DNA of 64,000 nt from Aplectana chamaeleonis (taxonomy: Eukaryota; Nematoda; Chromadorea; Rhabditida; Cosmocercidae): contig JAPDOI010000434.1 in the NCBI GenBank assembly GCA_029168955.1, forward strand, positions 186,001-250,000, in the 5' to 3' direction. A program made the translations under genes and the position numbers. How positions within the stretch are numbered: position 1 is the stretch's first letter; each line of letters starts with the position of its first letter. Under the pieces are notes generated by a model, which was not told the DNA's origin, did no database searches, and saw nothing but the letters and a program-made list of their open reading frames with translations. Below are positions 24,158-36,143 of the stretch, in pieces.

Positions 24158-24296
24158 GTTTCCGCCAAACAACATCCTGAGCTACAACAACTTCGGCAAC
24201 ACATCCGCAGTTGTTTTGAGAACATTTCTTGTTTCCTAATGCCATATCCTGGCATCAAGGTAGCAACAAATCCTGACTTCAATGGTTCTCTAACTG
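24158..24296 (+). CDS. atln-1: Atlastin exon: end of GTPase domain
   Basis: Acceptor TTTCAG, ends ACTG|GTTAGT, 46 codons plus one base. [20 protein letters not shown] then [20 protein letters not shown], matching the SCF..ISCFLLPHPG..VA(T)NP block of atlastins. The next exon lies 17.2 kb downstream, past the nested retrotransposons. Confidence 0.96.
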
Positions 24297-24477
24297 GTTA
24301 GTCTGCATTCTTCGCCACCCACGTTGCTTCCTGGCGCTTTATTGGCGTACGTCGCCATGAAAATCTATAAGCGAATTGGTTGATCAGTGAATTTTTATTG
24401 GAAGCCAACTTCCGCGAATATATCCAGCCGATGTTGAAGATTTGGGCGGCAAGTGGTGCGCTTTGTACCTCTCATCG

Positions 24478-24487
24478 TAGATTTTAC
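24478..24487 (+). repeat. TSD of family 2 element, left (TAGATTTTAC)
   Basis: Identical 10-mer at 36088-36097. The two together bracket the complete 11.6-kb nest. Confidence 0.88.
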
Positions 24488-25035
24488 TCCTTCTTCTTCT
24501 TATCGGCCACAACGAGCATCTTCTCATAGGCGTAGGAAGGCGGCTACACCGCACGGCTTTTTCCACATATCCAGAGCTGTCAGTGAAGTTGGTCGAGCTG
24601 GGCATGAAAATAAATGGAATGAATCATGCCATGTGCCTGGCAGTCAGGACATAGGTCGGGGACCGATGGATCGATCCTATGGACATAGGCCTTAAGGAAT
24701 GAGGAATGCCCACAGCGCAGACCTGCCAAAATTACTCGGGAGCGTCTTGGTAGGTCCATTTCACTATCATCGACCTTGGGCGGTACATCGTCGAGTATAG
24801 AATTGGGAGGGCACCGGAGAGGTATTCATTGACGAATCTGGTGTGCTCCATCTGCAGAAGCCTCTTCCGGTTGAGCTGTGAGGTCGCCCAACGTTGACGG
24901 TCATTGAAAGAGACAGAAGCATACAACGGTGCACGGATGTTGCGACAATGAGGGGGGTTGGATGATAGCAAGGGATAGTTGGGGTGAGTGACATTCCTGA
25001 CTATGCCAATATGGAACTGTTGTGTCTGCAGTTGG
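24488..25035 (-). pseudogene. Family 2 C-terminal region
   Basis: Reads QLQTQQFHIGIVRN, then WATSQLNRKRLLQMEHTRFV, and a degraded LRCGH../CPDC knuckle with frame breaks. Ends in an (AAG)-type tail at 24488-24500. The homologous family 1 peptide is LQAQQ..I.IVKQ.NHP and LRLLR.EHT.FV. About 48 bp of coding sequence is missing at the junction with copy C. Confidence 0.8.
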
Positions 25036-27576
25036 CCTGCCAACGGTCGATCTTCTAGCTCAGACATCTCCTCGTCTCTTCTAATCCCTTCAATGCTTGC
25101 TCTTGGTCAACATCCACAACTCTTTCCAGTGATCACATTCCTGTCCTTGTCGATATCAATCTCTCTAACTCCTCTTGCTCCCTATAAAGGTGTTTGTCAT
25201 AATTCTTATCTTAATTCAGGCCTTGCAGACTGGAGCTTGTTCAGGAGGTTGCGCTTCGCCAAGCGGCTGGTTATCCGAGGAATGGCGATGTACACCAGAA
25301 GGAGCGCCACCTATCTGATGCTACCTTGAAGGGTAGGGAAAGCTGCGATCCCTGAAGGTCGCGTCAAGACCTTCTTCCCCAATGTTACCAGGGAGACACT
25401 GCAGAAGATAAGAACAAGGGACGCAAAGAGAGCTGCAGATCATTTTGACCCAGACATCGCTAAGCTGGATAACGAGATCAGGAGGGACCTTGACAGACAC
25501 AAGAAGGAAACTTGGGAAAAGTTCACTGAGAAGATGGACTTCAGAAATGATGCAGCAGCAACGTGGAAGGCTTTGAGAAGGATCTCCGGAAAGTTGACCT
25601 ACGCCAACAATTCCACGATTGATTTTGAAGGTGGAGTTTTCAAGTCTGGGAACGAGTCCGCAAATGCTCTTGGGAAGCATTTTTTCATCACGAGAACCAA
25701 GAGAGAGAAGCAGAATAGAATAACTGTGCGGTAACTCTGTAAATTGCCACTCATGGCTGAAGATTGATCAGTCAGGCCCGCTCAGGTCGAGAAGGTGATC
25801 AAGGAGAAGAGTAACTCGAAGGCAGTAGGGCCAGATGGTTTGAGCCCAGCAGTCCTTAAGAGACTGCCCACTGAACTTCTGCCCCTTCTCGCTGACGTCA
25901 TTAATACTTCGTTTCGTACATGTACATTGCCCCAAAATTGGAAAGTCGCTCGTGTGGTTCTACTGCCGAAGCCGGGAAAGTCACCATCCACGAATAATGG
26001 GTACCGGCCGTTCAGTCTGCTCTCGCCCATCGCCAAAGCTGCCGAAAAACTGGTTGTGGAGGAGCTTGCCGAGCATAACAGCTTACAACATCATCAACAT
26101 GGTTTCCGTAAATTACATTCCACCACTACGGCCTTGTTGAAAATTGTGAGCTATGTTCTGGACGGCTTCAATGCCCAGAAACCCCAGCGTACTGTTGGTG
26201 TGGCCCTCGACTTAACCAAGGCACTGTCAATCTAGGCATACTATCAGAGAGTCTGTTGAAGTCTACCATTAAGCCCTGGCAGAAGCGGTGGATAACCGCC
26301 TTCACTAAGGGACGTCGGACAAACGTGCTATTCCAGGGACATGTCTCCAAGAGCATCCCCATCGCCGCTGGTGTCCCTCAAGGAGGAGTTTTATCGCCTG
26401 CACTTTTATGTTTATACCTTGAAGATCTGGCCGTTCCTCCTCAAGAAATCAAGGTCGTTGCATATGCGGATGATACCACTATTCTGTGCCGCGATCGCGA
26501 CATGAATGTAGCCGCCAGTAAAAGCAATGACCACTAGATCGAGTTGAAATGTTTTCTCGACAGCAGAATGCTCACGGTCTCTGCCTCTAAATCATCCGTT
26601 ACCGTCTTTTCCACTGATAATGCGGAGCACAGTGCCCATCCTATGGTAAAATGGGAAGAAACTCAATTGCCGGTCGCCCGATTCCCCAAGCTACTTGGAC
26701 TCGTTTTGGATCCTTCGTTGAAGTTTCATAAGAACACTGAGCAGAAACAAACCACGGTAAAAACAAGACTCAACGTTCTACGTGCTCTCAGAGGAACGCC
26801 CTGGGGGTGCGGTAAAGAAACAATCCTGACCGCTTATAAGGCTATTGTGCAACCCGCCTTGGAGTATGCTGCGTCAGTCTGGCAGCACATCGTGTCGGAC
26901 AGATCTTGGTCCAAGCTGCAACGGGTCCAAAACTGTGCTCTGCGAATCGCGACGGGCTGTTCTAAAAGCTCTCCAATTGAGCACTTACACGCCGAACCTT
27001 GCATATTGCCAGTTAGAGACCACTGCCAACTCCAGGCGCAACAAATGTTCATTAGCATCGTTAAGCAGCCAAATCATCCGTCTCGAAGAGTATTAAACCT
27101 AGTAAGAGAGAGAGAGAGAGATGTATCAGAAAGGCTTTCGCTGATGCTCCGTCGAAAGTAGATGTGCAGAGATGGATCGAAGCACAACAAGAACGCCTCC
27201 GTCTCTTGCGCGCGGAGCATACCCGATTCGTGAAGGAGCACTTGAACACAGTTGCCATAGACTCCATTTTGGAAGTCGCACCTCCTAAGGTCAGCGAGAC
27301 CGAGATGGAACTTGGCAGGCGTGCCAGGTGCACCCTTGCCTCGTTACGCTGTGGAGACTCCCCAATGTTGATGTCAGATCTGCATAGGATCGATAACAGC
27401 AAGCCTGACGAGTGCCCGGATTGCGGTGGCCAAGGGCATACTATATACTGCACACCTGTTCAATTACCCGAAGAGACCGACTTCATTGACAAAAATTTAT
27501 TTGTGGCTGAGCCCAACGCTAGTGGCCGAGTTTCTGAACCTGGGACGAAAACCCTCTCTGTGGCTGCAAAGAAGAA
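25036..27576 (+). mobile_element. Family 1 LINE, copy C (inside family 2)
   Basis: 5'-truncated in the endonuclease (starts at the LPANGRSSS.DIS segment) and runs to CTGCAAAGAAGAA. It lies antisense in the family 2 element, which resumes at 27577. No TSD is visible and about 48 bp of target coding sequence is missing, so the insertion probably removed target DNA. RT motifs YRPFSLLSP, GVPQGGVLSP and AYADDTTIL are present. Coding is broken by in-frame stops (e.g. near 25,733, 26,235 and 26,537) and by a frameshift near 27,160. Confidence 0.88.
25795..27161 (+). pseudogene. RT of copy C in three open blocks
   Basis: Blocks 25795-26235, 26256-26537 and 26544-27161. The first ends at ALDLTKALSI, where a few bases around the first catalytic Asp block are lost (relatives: LTKAFDTVNL). 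The second has the GVPQGGVLSP and AYADD boxes. The third has the thumb and the region up to the RERERDV junction. C-terminal knuckle continues at 27164-27640 with damage (CGGQGHTIYCTP). Confidence 0.82.
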
Positions 27577-28960
27577 TAAATCAGAAGTGGACTTGGGCCA
27601 TCCAGTGATGACACGTAGAGCAGCGTTTTGTGTTCGCTGAAGTTTGTTCCAGGACGTTTCGGTCAAGTGCCTTGACCAGACAGGAGCTCCGTATTCCAGT
27701 ACGGGCTGTATCATCGTCTTGTACGTGACGCGCAAGACTTCCCTTGAGCTACCATGTAGTGCCAGCCAGAGCGCGGAGTATGTTGTTACGCTCATTGGCC
27801 GCAGCAGCTCGAATGCGTGAGTTTTCATGGAATCGCAGTGAAGGGTCCAGGAATACACCGAGTAGACTAGGGTGTTTAGATAAGAGCAGCAGATTTCCTT
27901 CCCAGAGAACTTGGGAATGCAGTTTGTGTTCAGCCGTGGCAGTAGTGCACAGAGTAACGCTGGACTTCGTAGGAGATACCTTTAACTGTTTTGATTCCAA
28001 GAATACAGCCAGACTGCTGAGTTATTGGTTCATCCTCCGCAGTGGCGCGGTCAATAACAGGGTCAGTACACACAATAGTGATGTCGTCCGCATACAGACA
28101 TAAGTGGATGTTAGGCGATGGCTTCGGAATGTCGGACAGATACAGAGAGAATATGCTTGGGGACAATACTCCACCCTGGGGAACACCTGCCTTCAAGGTA
28201 ACAGACTTCGACAAGTGTCCGTCGAACGTCACACGTATAGAGCGGTTTTTGACGAAGTTGTCGGTCCATCGTTTACACCAGTCGGGCATATCATAGTCCA
28301 GAATCGACTTAGACAGCAATGAAGTGCTGACATTGTCAAAAGTGGCTGTAAGATCAACTGCGACGACCAGGCTTCTACCAGCGGGAGCTTTGCTATTGAA
28401 ACCGGCAATTATGTGTTCTGTAATCGACGTGAGTGCTGTAATAGTGTAGTGAGCCTTCTTGAAGCCATGTTGATGCACATTATGTAGGAGTGCGGTTTGG
28501 AGATGCGGACAGATGATCTTCTCCGCTAACTTAGCAATGGGGGACAATAGGGATATGGGTAGATGGGAAGTTGCCTTGTCCTCAGGCTTTCCTGGCTTCG
28601 GGATCGGTAGGACGATGGCTTGCTTCCACCGGGAATCACACCAGTACTGAACGACGAGTAGACAAGATCGCTTAGTAACTCAAGGAATTGGTCTGGCAGA
28701 TGCTTCAGATGGATAGCTGAGATGCCGTCGGGTCCCTCAGCCCTGGAGTTCTTCAAGGAATTGATGAAGGCAGACATAGTAGAGGGAGTTATTGCAGGTG
28801 TATCGTGACGACTGAGTTTCCTTATGGAGCGGAGAGTTCTTCTGTGAGAACGATCACGGCGCGACGTCGCCGAGGCAAAGAATTTCCCAAGCCGACAGGC
28901 AGCACCATATCCAGACTCGAATCTACCTGAAGGGAACTACAGCATGTTTGGGTCCGTTGA
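27577..28960 (-). pseudogene. Family 2 reverse transcriptase
   Basis: Open blocks on the minus strand: 28526-28777 (SRAEGPDGISAIHL, entry to RT), 27930-28547 (SPIAKLAEKIICPHLQ, then VAVDLTATFDNV, GVPQGGVLSPSIFSLYL and LYADDITIVC) and 27749-28000 / 27460-27858 (thumb region to ALRVITGWPK). TATFDNV replaces the TKAFDTV of family 1; catalytic Asp residues are kept. Frames change between blocks, so it is inactive. Confidence 0.85.
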
Positions 28961-29994
28961 CATTCTCTTTCTTGAAAGCTTCTTTAGAACGTTCCATTTT
29001 TTCTTGGCATCAGTTTTGAAGTTAATGGACTCAGTAAACTCCTGCCATCGCTTTTGCTTGTGATTGTTGAGCAAGTTGGTGATCTCGTCAGACAGTTGTT
29101 GAATGCTCGAGTCAGCGAGGTTGGCTTGGCGCTTCTCATCTCGTAATTCGATCAGCTCCAGAACTTCCTTCGGACCGTTAGGGTGAAACGTTCTCACTCG
29201 TCCTGTAGGAATGGCTGTTCTAGAGGCATTGCATATGGCATTAACGACGAACTTCTCTTTCTCGTGTACAGAGCCGGTGAGCGTATAGTTGGCTACCCGA
29301 CCGAGTAACACCTTTTCAAACAGGACCCAGTTAGCCTTACGATAATTAGTATACAATTTGCTACGTGAGCCTGAGAAGGGTGCGAGATGACTATTAAGAG
29401 ACAAATCCAGTGATGCACATATTGGTACATGATCGCTGGCCATGACAACAGCAGTGGATCAGTTACAACATACGGCCAGAGAGGAGGAGACGAAAGTAAC
29501 ATCTGGCGAAGAGGGCCTGCCTGTGCTCGGAAGACGAGTAGGAGCGTCCTCATTAATAGCAACAAGATCACAATCATCCGCAAACTGCTCAAGTAGTTCG
29601 CCTCTATCATCGGAACCTAGAGAGGAGAACCAGGACGATGAGTGTGCATTAAAATCACCAGCCATAATAACTGAGGACGATGGGAGAGAAGAGTGTACAG
29701 TAAGCAAAAATGGTGTAGGATCAAAAGAATTGGGACAAGAGGTGATTGGGGGAATATAAACATTAACAACATCTTATGGGCAACTTTGCAATACAATATG
29801 GACACCGATACACTCAACAACATTATCAGCGGGGTGTGAGGGAATAGAATATTTCACAAAAGTAGAGACGCCACCACCATGGGAAGTACGGGGGAGGTGG
29901 TAAGACGTGTAACCGGGGAGGCGGGGGAGGGAAGAGGAAGCGCTATGTTTTGTCTCCTGCAAGAGGATGACATCAGGATGATAGCGTTCAATGT
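28937..29994 (-). pseudogene. Family 2 APE-type endonuclease
   Basis: Blocks 29774-29998 (YHPDVILLQETK with catalytic Glu; GGGVSTFVKYS), 29459-29707 (VIMAGDFNAHSSSW with the Asp/Asn pair; SSPDVTFVSS) and 28937-29443 (SDHVPICASL with the final Asp-His). Frameshifts separate them. In this LINE group the endonuclease nicks genomic DNA to prime reverse transcription. Confidence 0.85.
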
Positions 29995-30007
29995 ACAATG
30001 TCAGTTC
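29995..30007 (+). repeat. TSD of copy E, left (ACAATGTCAGTTC)
   Basis: Perfect 13-mer repeated at 35655-35667, inside the family 2 coding sequence. Confidence 0.92.
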
Positions 30008-30044
30008 TTCTTCTTCTTCTTTGCAGCCACAGAGAGGGGTTCTG

Positions 30045-30422
30045 TCATAGGTTCAGAAACTCGGCCACTAGCACTGGGTTCGTCCACAGATCCATTGTCG
30101 TTAGTGTAGTCGGTCTCTTCGGGCAATTGAACAGGTGCGCAGTAGTATGCCGTTGACTACCGCAATCAGGACACTCGTCAGGTTTGCTGTTGTCAATCCT
30201 ATGCAAATATGACACAAGCATGGGGGAGTGTCCACAGCGTAGCGATGCAAGGGTGCACCTGGCACGCCTGCCAAGTTCCATCTCTGTCTCGCTGACCTTC
30301 GGAGGTGCGACTCCCAAGATGGAGTTTATGGCAACTCTGCTCAAGTGTTCCTTCACGAATCGGGTATGCTCCGCGCGCAAGAGACGGAGGCGTTCTTGTT
30401 GTGCTTCGATCCATCTCTGCAC
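30045..30422 (-). pseudogene. C-terminal zinc-knuckle region of copy E
   Basis: QRWIEAQQERLRLLRAEHTR, GRRARCTLASLRCGHSPML, CPDCGSQRHTTAHLFNCP, DLWTNPVLVAEFLNL, stop. Intact here, but separated from the RT part by a frame change near 30,430. Confidence 0.85.
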
Positions 30423-30441
30423 ATCTACTTTCGACGGAGCA

Positions 30442-32055
30442 TCAGCGAAAGCCTTTCTGATACATCTCTCTCTCTCTTACTAGGTTTAATACTCTTCGAG
30501 ACGGATGATTTGGCTGCTTAACGATGCTAATGAACATTTGTTGCGCCTGGAGTTGGCAGTGGTCTCTAACTGGCAATATGCAAGGTTCGGCGTGTAAGTG
30601 CTCAATTGGAGAGCTTTTAGAACAGCCCGTCGCGATTCGCAGAGCACAGTTTTGGACCCGTTGCAGCTTGGACCAAGATCTGTCCGACACGATGTGCTGC
30701 CAGACTGACGCAGCATACTCCAAGGCGGGTTGCACAATAGCCTGGTAAGCGGTCAGGATTGTTTCTTTACCGCACCCCCAGGGCGTTCCTCCGAGAGCAC
30801 GTAGAACGTTGAGTCTTGTTTTTACCGTGGTTTGTTTCTGCTCAGTGTTCTTATGAAACTTCAACGAAGGATCCAACACGAGTCCAAGTAATTTGGGGAA
30901 TCGGGTGGCCTGCAATTGAGTTTCGTCCCATTTCACCATAGGATGGGCACTGTGCTCTGCATTATCAGTGGAAAAGACGGTGACGGATGATTTGGAGGCA
31001 GAGACTGTGAGCATTTTGCGATCGAAGAAACATTTAAACTCGATCAATTAGTCATTGATCTTACTGGCGGCTACCTTAATGTCGAGATCTCGGCACAGAA
31101 TAGTAATATCATCCGGATATGCAACGACCTTGATGTCTTGAGGGGGAACGGGCAGATCTTCTAGGTATAAACTGAAAAGTGCAGGCCATAAAACTCCTCC
31201 TTGAGGGACACCAGCGGCGATGGGGATGCTATTGGAAACATGTCCCTGGAATAGCACATTGGCCCGACGTCCTTTAGTAAAGGCAGCTATCCACCGCTTC
31301 TGCCATGGCTTGATGGTGGACTTCAGCAGACTCTCTGATAGTAGGCCTAGATTGGCAGTGTCAAATGCCTTTGTTAAGTCGAGGGCCACACCAACAGTAC
31401 GTTGGGGTTTGATGGAATTGAAACCGTTCAGAAGATAGCTCACAATCTCCAACAAGGCCGTAGTGGTGGAATGTAATTTACGGAAACCATGTTGGTGCTG
31501 CTGTTCGCTGTTATGCTCGGCAAGCTCCTCCACGACCAGTTTTTCGGCAATTTCGGCGATGGGTGAGAGCAGACTGATCGGCCGGTACCCTTTAGCTGTG
31601 GATGGTGACTTTCCCGGCTTCGGCAGTGGAATAACACGAGCCACTTTCCAATTTTGGGGTAAAGTACATGTACGAAACGATGTATTTATGACTTCAGCAA
31701 TAATGGGCAGTAGTACACTGGGCAGTCTCTTCAGGACTGCAGGACTCAAACCGTCTGGCCCTAATGCCTTCGAGTTGCTCATCTCCTTTATTACCTTCTC
31801 GACCTGTGCAGGCGTGACTGCATCATCTACATCCATGAGAGGCAACTTACAGAGTTCCCGTTCAGTTGATCTATTCTGCTTCTCTCTTTTGGTTCTAGTG
31901 ATGAAAAAATGCTTCCCAAGAGCATTTGCGGCCTCCTTCCCTGATTTGAAGGCTCCACCTTCAAATTTAATCGTGGAATTGTCGGCGGAGGTGAACTTTC
32001 CGGAGATCCTTTTCAAGGCCTTCCACGTTGCTGCTGCATCATTTCGAAAGTTCAT
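30442..32055 (-). pseudogene. RT of copy E with one in-frame stop and a mutated YADD box
   Basis: Two abutting blocks (32055-31048 and 31047-30442) in one frame, separated by a single stop. Motifs SNSKALGPDGLSP, YRPISLLSP, HGFRKLHSTTTALLEI, ALDLTKAFDTANL and GVPQGGVLWPALFSLYL; the active-site box reads AYPDDITIL instead of AYADDITIL. The Ala-to-Pro change next to the catalytic Asp pair should disable it. Confidence 0.9.
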
Positions 32056-32753
32056 CTTCTCAGTGAACTTTTCTCAAGTTTCCTTCTTGTGCCTGTCAAA
32101 GTCCTTCCTGATCTCATCATCCAGCGCAGCGACGTCTGGGTCAAGATGATCTGCGGCTCTCTTTGCGTCCCTTGTCCTTATGCAATGTTTCCCTGGTGAC
32201 ATTGGGAAAGAAGGTCTTTACGCGGCCTTCAGGGATCGCAGCTTTCATAGCCTTCAAGATGGCATCAGATAGGTCCTTCTGGTGTACATCGCCATTCTAC
32301 GGATAATCAGCCGCTTGGCGGAGCGCAACCTCCCTGAACAGGCTCCAGTTTGCAAGGCCTAAATTAAGATAAGAACTATGACGAACACCTGTATAGGGAG
32401 CAAGAGAGTTAGAGAGATCAATATCGACAAAGACGGATGTGATCGCTGGAAAGAGTTGTGGATGTCGACCAAGAGCAAGCATTAGAGAGATTGGAAGAGA
32501 CGAGGGAGATGTCTGGGCTAGATGATCGGCCGTTGGCAGGGAGACGAGTGGGCTGGCCATCGTTTAAGATAACCAGATCGCACTCCTCTGCCCATTCTTC
32601 GACGTCACTTCCTCTAGCATCAGAATCAAGCGACGAGCAGAACGTGTGCGCATTGAAGTCACCCGCGAAGACAATTGAGGGTGAAAGGGAGCAGTCATAC
32701 AGCTGCTTGAGAAGGGGGATAGGATTGTATGTTGAGGGACAAGAGGTAGAAGG

Positions 32754-32859
<106 letters not shown>

Positions 32860-33114
32860 TTATACTTAAAGCAGTTATGTCCCGATGTGTGTGTATGTGT
32901 GTGCATGTGTCCCCGATATCTTTGGAATGGCCGATCAAAACTTGTATAAAATGGTACCAACATTTAGGTGGGTGCGACATTTATCGATTACCAAAAAATC
33001 TGCCCGACTCACCTCTTACGTGCCTCGGGCCAACCGAGTTTGTCCGTGGAGCGCACTTTTGGCCGTGGGTCATGATAACTTCTGCGAGTCGTCTAGCCAT
33101 GCAAAAATGCAGGA

Positions 33115-34290
33115 GCGTCATAAAGGTGTGCAGGACCCCAGTGAGGGTGTGCAAGACGTCATAGTAAGTGTGCAGGACCCTAATCGGAGTGTGCAGGACG
33201 TCATAAAAGTGCGCAGGTCCTAAGTAGGAATGTGCAGGACCCCAGCGGAAGTGTGCAGGACGTCATAGAAAGTGTGCAGGACCCCAGTGGGAGTGTGCAG
33301 GGCGTCATAGAAAGTGTGCAGGACCCTAATCGGAGTGTGCAGGACGTCATAGAAAGTGCGCAGGTCCTAAGTAGGAATGTGCAGGACCCCAGCGGAAGTG
33401 TGCAGGACGTCATAGAAAGTGTGCAGGACCTCAGTGGGAGTGTGCAGGGCGTCATAGAAAGTGTGCAGGACCATAATCGGAGTGTGCAGGACGTCATAGA
33501 AAGTGCGCAGGTCCTACGTAGGAATGTGCAGGACCCCAGTGGGAGTGTGCAGGGCGTCATAGAAAGTGTGCAGGACCTCAGTGGGAGTGTTCAGGGCGTC
33601 ATAGAAAGTGTGCAGGACCCTAATCGAAGTGTGCAGGACGTCATAGAAAGTGCGCAGGTCCTAAGTAGGAATGTGCAGGACCCCAGTGGGAGTGTTCAGG
33701 GCGTCTTAGAAAGTGTGCAGGACCCTAATCGAAGTGTGCAGGACGTCATAGAAAGTGCGCAGGTCCTAAGTAGGAATGTGCAGGACCCCAGTGGGAGTGT
33801 GCAGGACGTCATAGAAAGTGTTGCAGGACCTCAGTGGGAGCGTGCAGGGCGTCATAGAAAGTGTGCAGGACCCTAATCGGAGTGTGCAGGACGTCATTGA
33901 AAGTGTGCAGGTCCTAAGTAGGAATGTGCAGGACCCCAGCGGAAGTGTTCAGGGCGTCATAGAAAGTGTGCAGGACCTCAGTGGGAGTGTGCAGGGCGTC
34001 ATAGAAAGTGTGCAGGACCCTAATTGGAGTGTGCAGGACGTCATAGAAAGTGCGCAGGTCCTAAGTAGGAATGTGCAGGACCCCAGTGGGAGTGTGCAGG
34101 ACGTCATAGAAAAAACGTCATAGAAAATGTGAAGAACCCAACGGGAGTGTGCAGGACGTCATAGAGAGTGCGCAGGTCCCCAGTTGGAGTGTGCAGGGCG
34201 TCGTAGAAAATGCACAGGTCCCGAGTGGGAGTGTGCAGGTCATCGAAAGTTAGCAGGACCGCAGCGGGAGGTGCAGGACGTCACCAAGAG
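33115..34290 (+). repeat. 21-bp minisatellite with 147-bp higher-order repeat
   Basis: Monomer like GTGTGCAGGACGTCATAGAAA. Variants follow in a fixed order giving a seven-monomer (147-bp) unit, repeated with some shorter units. The 214-codon frame of heptads (VQDPSGS, VQDVIES, AQVLSRN) is a product of the 21-bp period; I do not call it a gene. The core differs from the 10.9/18 kb satellites. Confidence 0.92.
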
Positions 34291-34599
34291 TGTAGAATTT
34301 GAAAAAAGGTTTTCAATTTTTAATGCTAAATCTTAACCTTTGTGGAGAGGAAATAGATAGGAAAATGAATCTTGAGAAGCGTGGGACGCGTTCTGAGATT
34401 GGCGCAGAACTCCTGCGACATTTTTTCCAGTTTTAGGATACAAGCAGCAGCTTCACTTCCGCACCTTCTCTGTTCGCCACTCATTGCAACCGCTCAGTCA
34501 TTTCGAATCCCTAACTTCCAAAAACCAGTTTTATATATGTTGCAAGTCTGAGCTTATCAAAATCTGCACCACAAAAACATAAACAACCACCTACTAATT

Positions 34600-34935
34600 T
34601 CATTCATTGAGAACAAGGGCATGATGTTGGTCAACTAGGGAAACATCATATAATATGAGAATGCGTTTTTCCTTATCATGATAGAGACGGTAAAGCGAGA
34701 ATAATCGCTTGTGAACTTTACAAATTGGAAGAAAGGGCAGTGGGTAGCGACGTAAGGGAAGGAAGTACAGAAGGGGTTCTGAATTTTGTGCCGGTAGCAA
34801 CCGACGATTTACCGCTGGCTTCTTATGTTTTGCTTTATGATCCCACATTTTGATATACCCACGGCCTGCTGTAAATGTACGGCACCTTGCTCTGCTCAGG
34901 AGAGTACTTTCGGGTAGGCGGAAGTCAGTCATCAC
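34600..34935 (-). CDS. Unknown 111-codon open frame
   Basis: ATG to stop on the minus strand inside the inserted segment. Basic, with a stretch LLYFLPLRRYPLPFLPICKV and a C-terminal HDKEKRILILYDVSLVDQHH. No recognised domain, no signal peptide, no visible partner exon. Could be chance, or a gene fragment carried by the insertion. Confidence 0.25.
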   Translation of the reverse strand: MMTDFRLPESTLLSRARCRTFTAGRGYIKMWDHKAKHKKPAVNRRLLPAQNSEPLLYFLPLRRYPLPFLPICKVHKRLFSLYRLYHDKEKRILILYDVSLVDQHHALVLNE

Positions 34936-35022
34936 CGTTCTAACAAACTAATCCGTCTCAGGTAGTTGGCTCATGCAAAAGTTTCTGTGAGCGAAAACTT
35001 CGCTAGGTCTCGCTAGTATATA

Positions 35023-35654
35023 TATATTAAAAAGAGAAAGTGGTGTTTTAAGAGGTAGACGGATGGGGATGTACTCGAGAGTGCCATCCACTGGAGTGTT
35101 TGGAATAATGTGAGAGGGAAGAGAGGACAGAACAAAAGTATAGACTCCGCCTCCTTGAGATGACCTAGGATTGTGATATGCAGTATATCCCGGGATGTTT
35201 GGATGTCGAGAGGTAGCAGAGGGAGAGAGTTTGGTCTCCTGGACCATGATAACATCCGGGTGATGAGTACGGGCAAAGAGAGATAATTCAGAAAGCTTGG
35301 TCCGAAGGAGGCGGAGCACACAATACAACGAAAGGAAGAATCGTGGTGCCTCACAGAACTGAGATCCGAACAAGAGAAGTGCACCCACCTTTGGCATCCA
35401 AAACATTGGACGCTGGTTCCATACCAATTGACATCTCTGTCGCATGTGGCACATGGGTACTTCTTCTTCTTCGCGGGTCCTGGATTCCTTTCGACGCCTG
35501 CCATTTGTAGAAGAATCCTCAGGAGAGCTGCAGCCAGCCAGCACCTCTCCCATGACAAAAACCCTCTCCGCGGAGGGATTGACGTCGGTTTGCACGGAGG
35601 TGATCTTCTTTCCTCCACACTGCCACGGCACGAACGTACGACATCTCGGCAGCC
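35023..35654 (-). pseudogene. 5' coding part of copy E: 2A-like motif, PHD finger, endonuclease start
   Basis: Reads EERRSPPCKP, a hydrophobic stretch WLAAALLRILLQMAGVERNPGP (by position 35,550-35,480), then a PHD-like Cys/His array (CATC, CFGC, WVHFSC, CIVC) and the beginning of the endonuclease, which shifts frame after SFGPS. Ends at the TA junction after LFNIYI. The frame has no ATG before the 2A-like motif; the first upstream start is GTG. Confidence 0.85.
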
Positions 35655-35667
35655 ACAATGTCAGTTC
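35655..35667 (+). repeat. TSD of copy E, right (ACAATGTCAGTTC)
   Basis: Matches 29995-30007 perfectly. Confidence 0.92.
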
Positions 35668-36087
35668 AACAAGTTTGGCACTCAGGCCATTAATGTTAAG
35701 TTGAAAAATGTCCAGACTATGATGAGGAGCACTAGGGGGAGAATTAGAGCAAGATATACAACAAAAAGCATCAGTGTAGTCACTATAGCTAGCCATCCCC
35801 GAACATTTGAGGTGTACCCAGCCAAGGCAACCACCGCACTGAACGCTAGCATGTTGAGCCGATAATTCACAGTGACAACAGGGATATCGCGGAGTTTTGC
35901 GCGGCCCTGGGTTCCTCTCAATGCCAGCTCGTGGTAGCAGAATACGAAGGAGTGCGGCAGCCAGCCATTCGCACTCCCACACAGAAAAAACTCCTCGTGG
36001 AGATGTTGATGCCCATTTGATGAGTCTCCTTGATCTTGGTAGTCGACTCCACAGATCCACCACGCGTAGGTTTAGCATCTCGGATCC
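35668..36087 (-). pseudogene. Family 2 N-terminal region with 2A-like motif and PHD finger
   Basis: ATG at 36078, ten bases from the element's 5' end. Reads MLNLRVVDLWSRLPRSRR, then WLAAALLRILLPRAGIERN and PGP (residues 38-59), then CCHC, CGGC, WVHLKC, CCISC (PHD-type, residues 66-112), then the first endonuclease block FQLNINGLSAKLVELTL, where copy E interrupts. 2A peptides cause ribosome skipping between Gly and Pro; whether this D-less form works is not known from sequence. Confidence 0.85.
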
Positions 36088-36097
36088 TAGATTTTAC
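36088..36097 (+). repeat. TSD of family 2 element, right (TAGATTTTAC)
   Basis: Matches 24478-24487. Confidence 0.88.
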
Positions 36098-36143
36098 CCT
36101 TTCTGCTGTCTCTTTTTCCTACTCTCACCATTGATTCACTTAA

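Noticed and set aside
33232..34123. 214-codon frame of VQDPSGS/VQDVIES heptads, looking like a repeat protein
   Set aside because: 21-bp minisatellite inside a DNA insertion; no start context, domain or splice signals.
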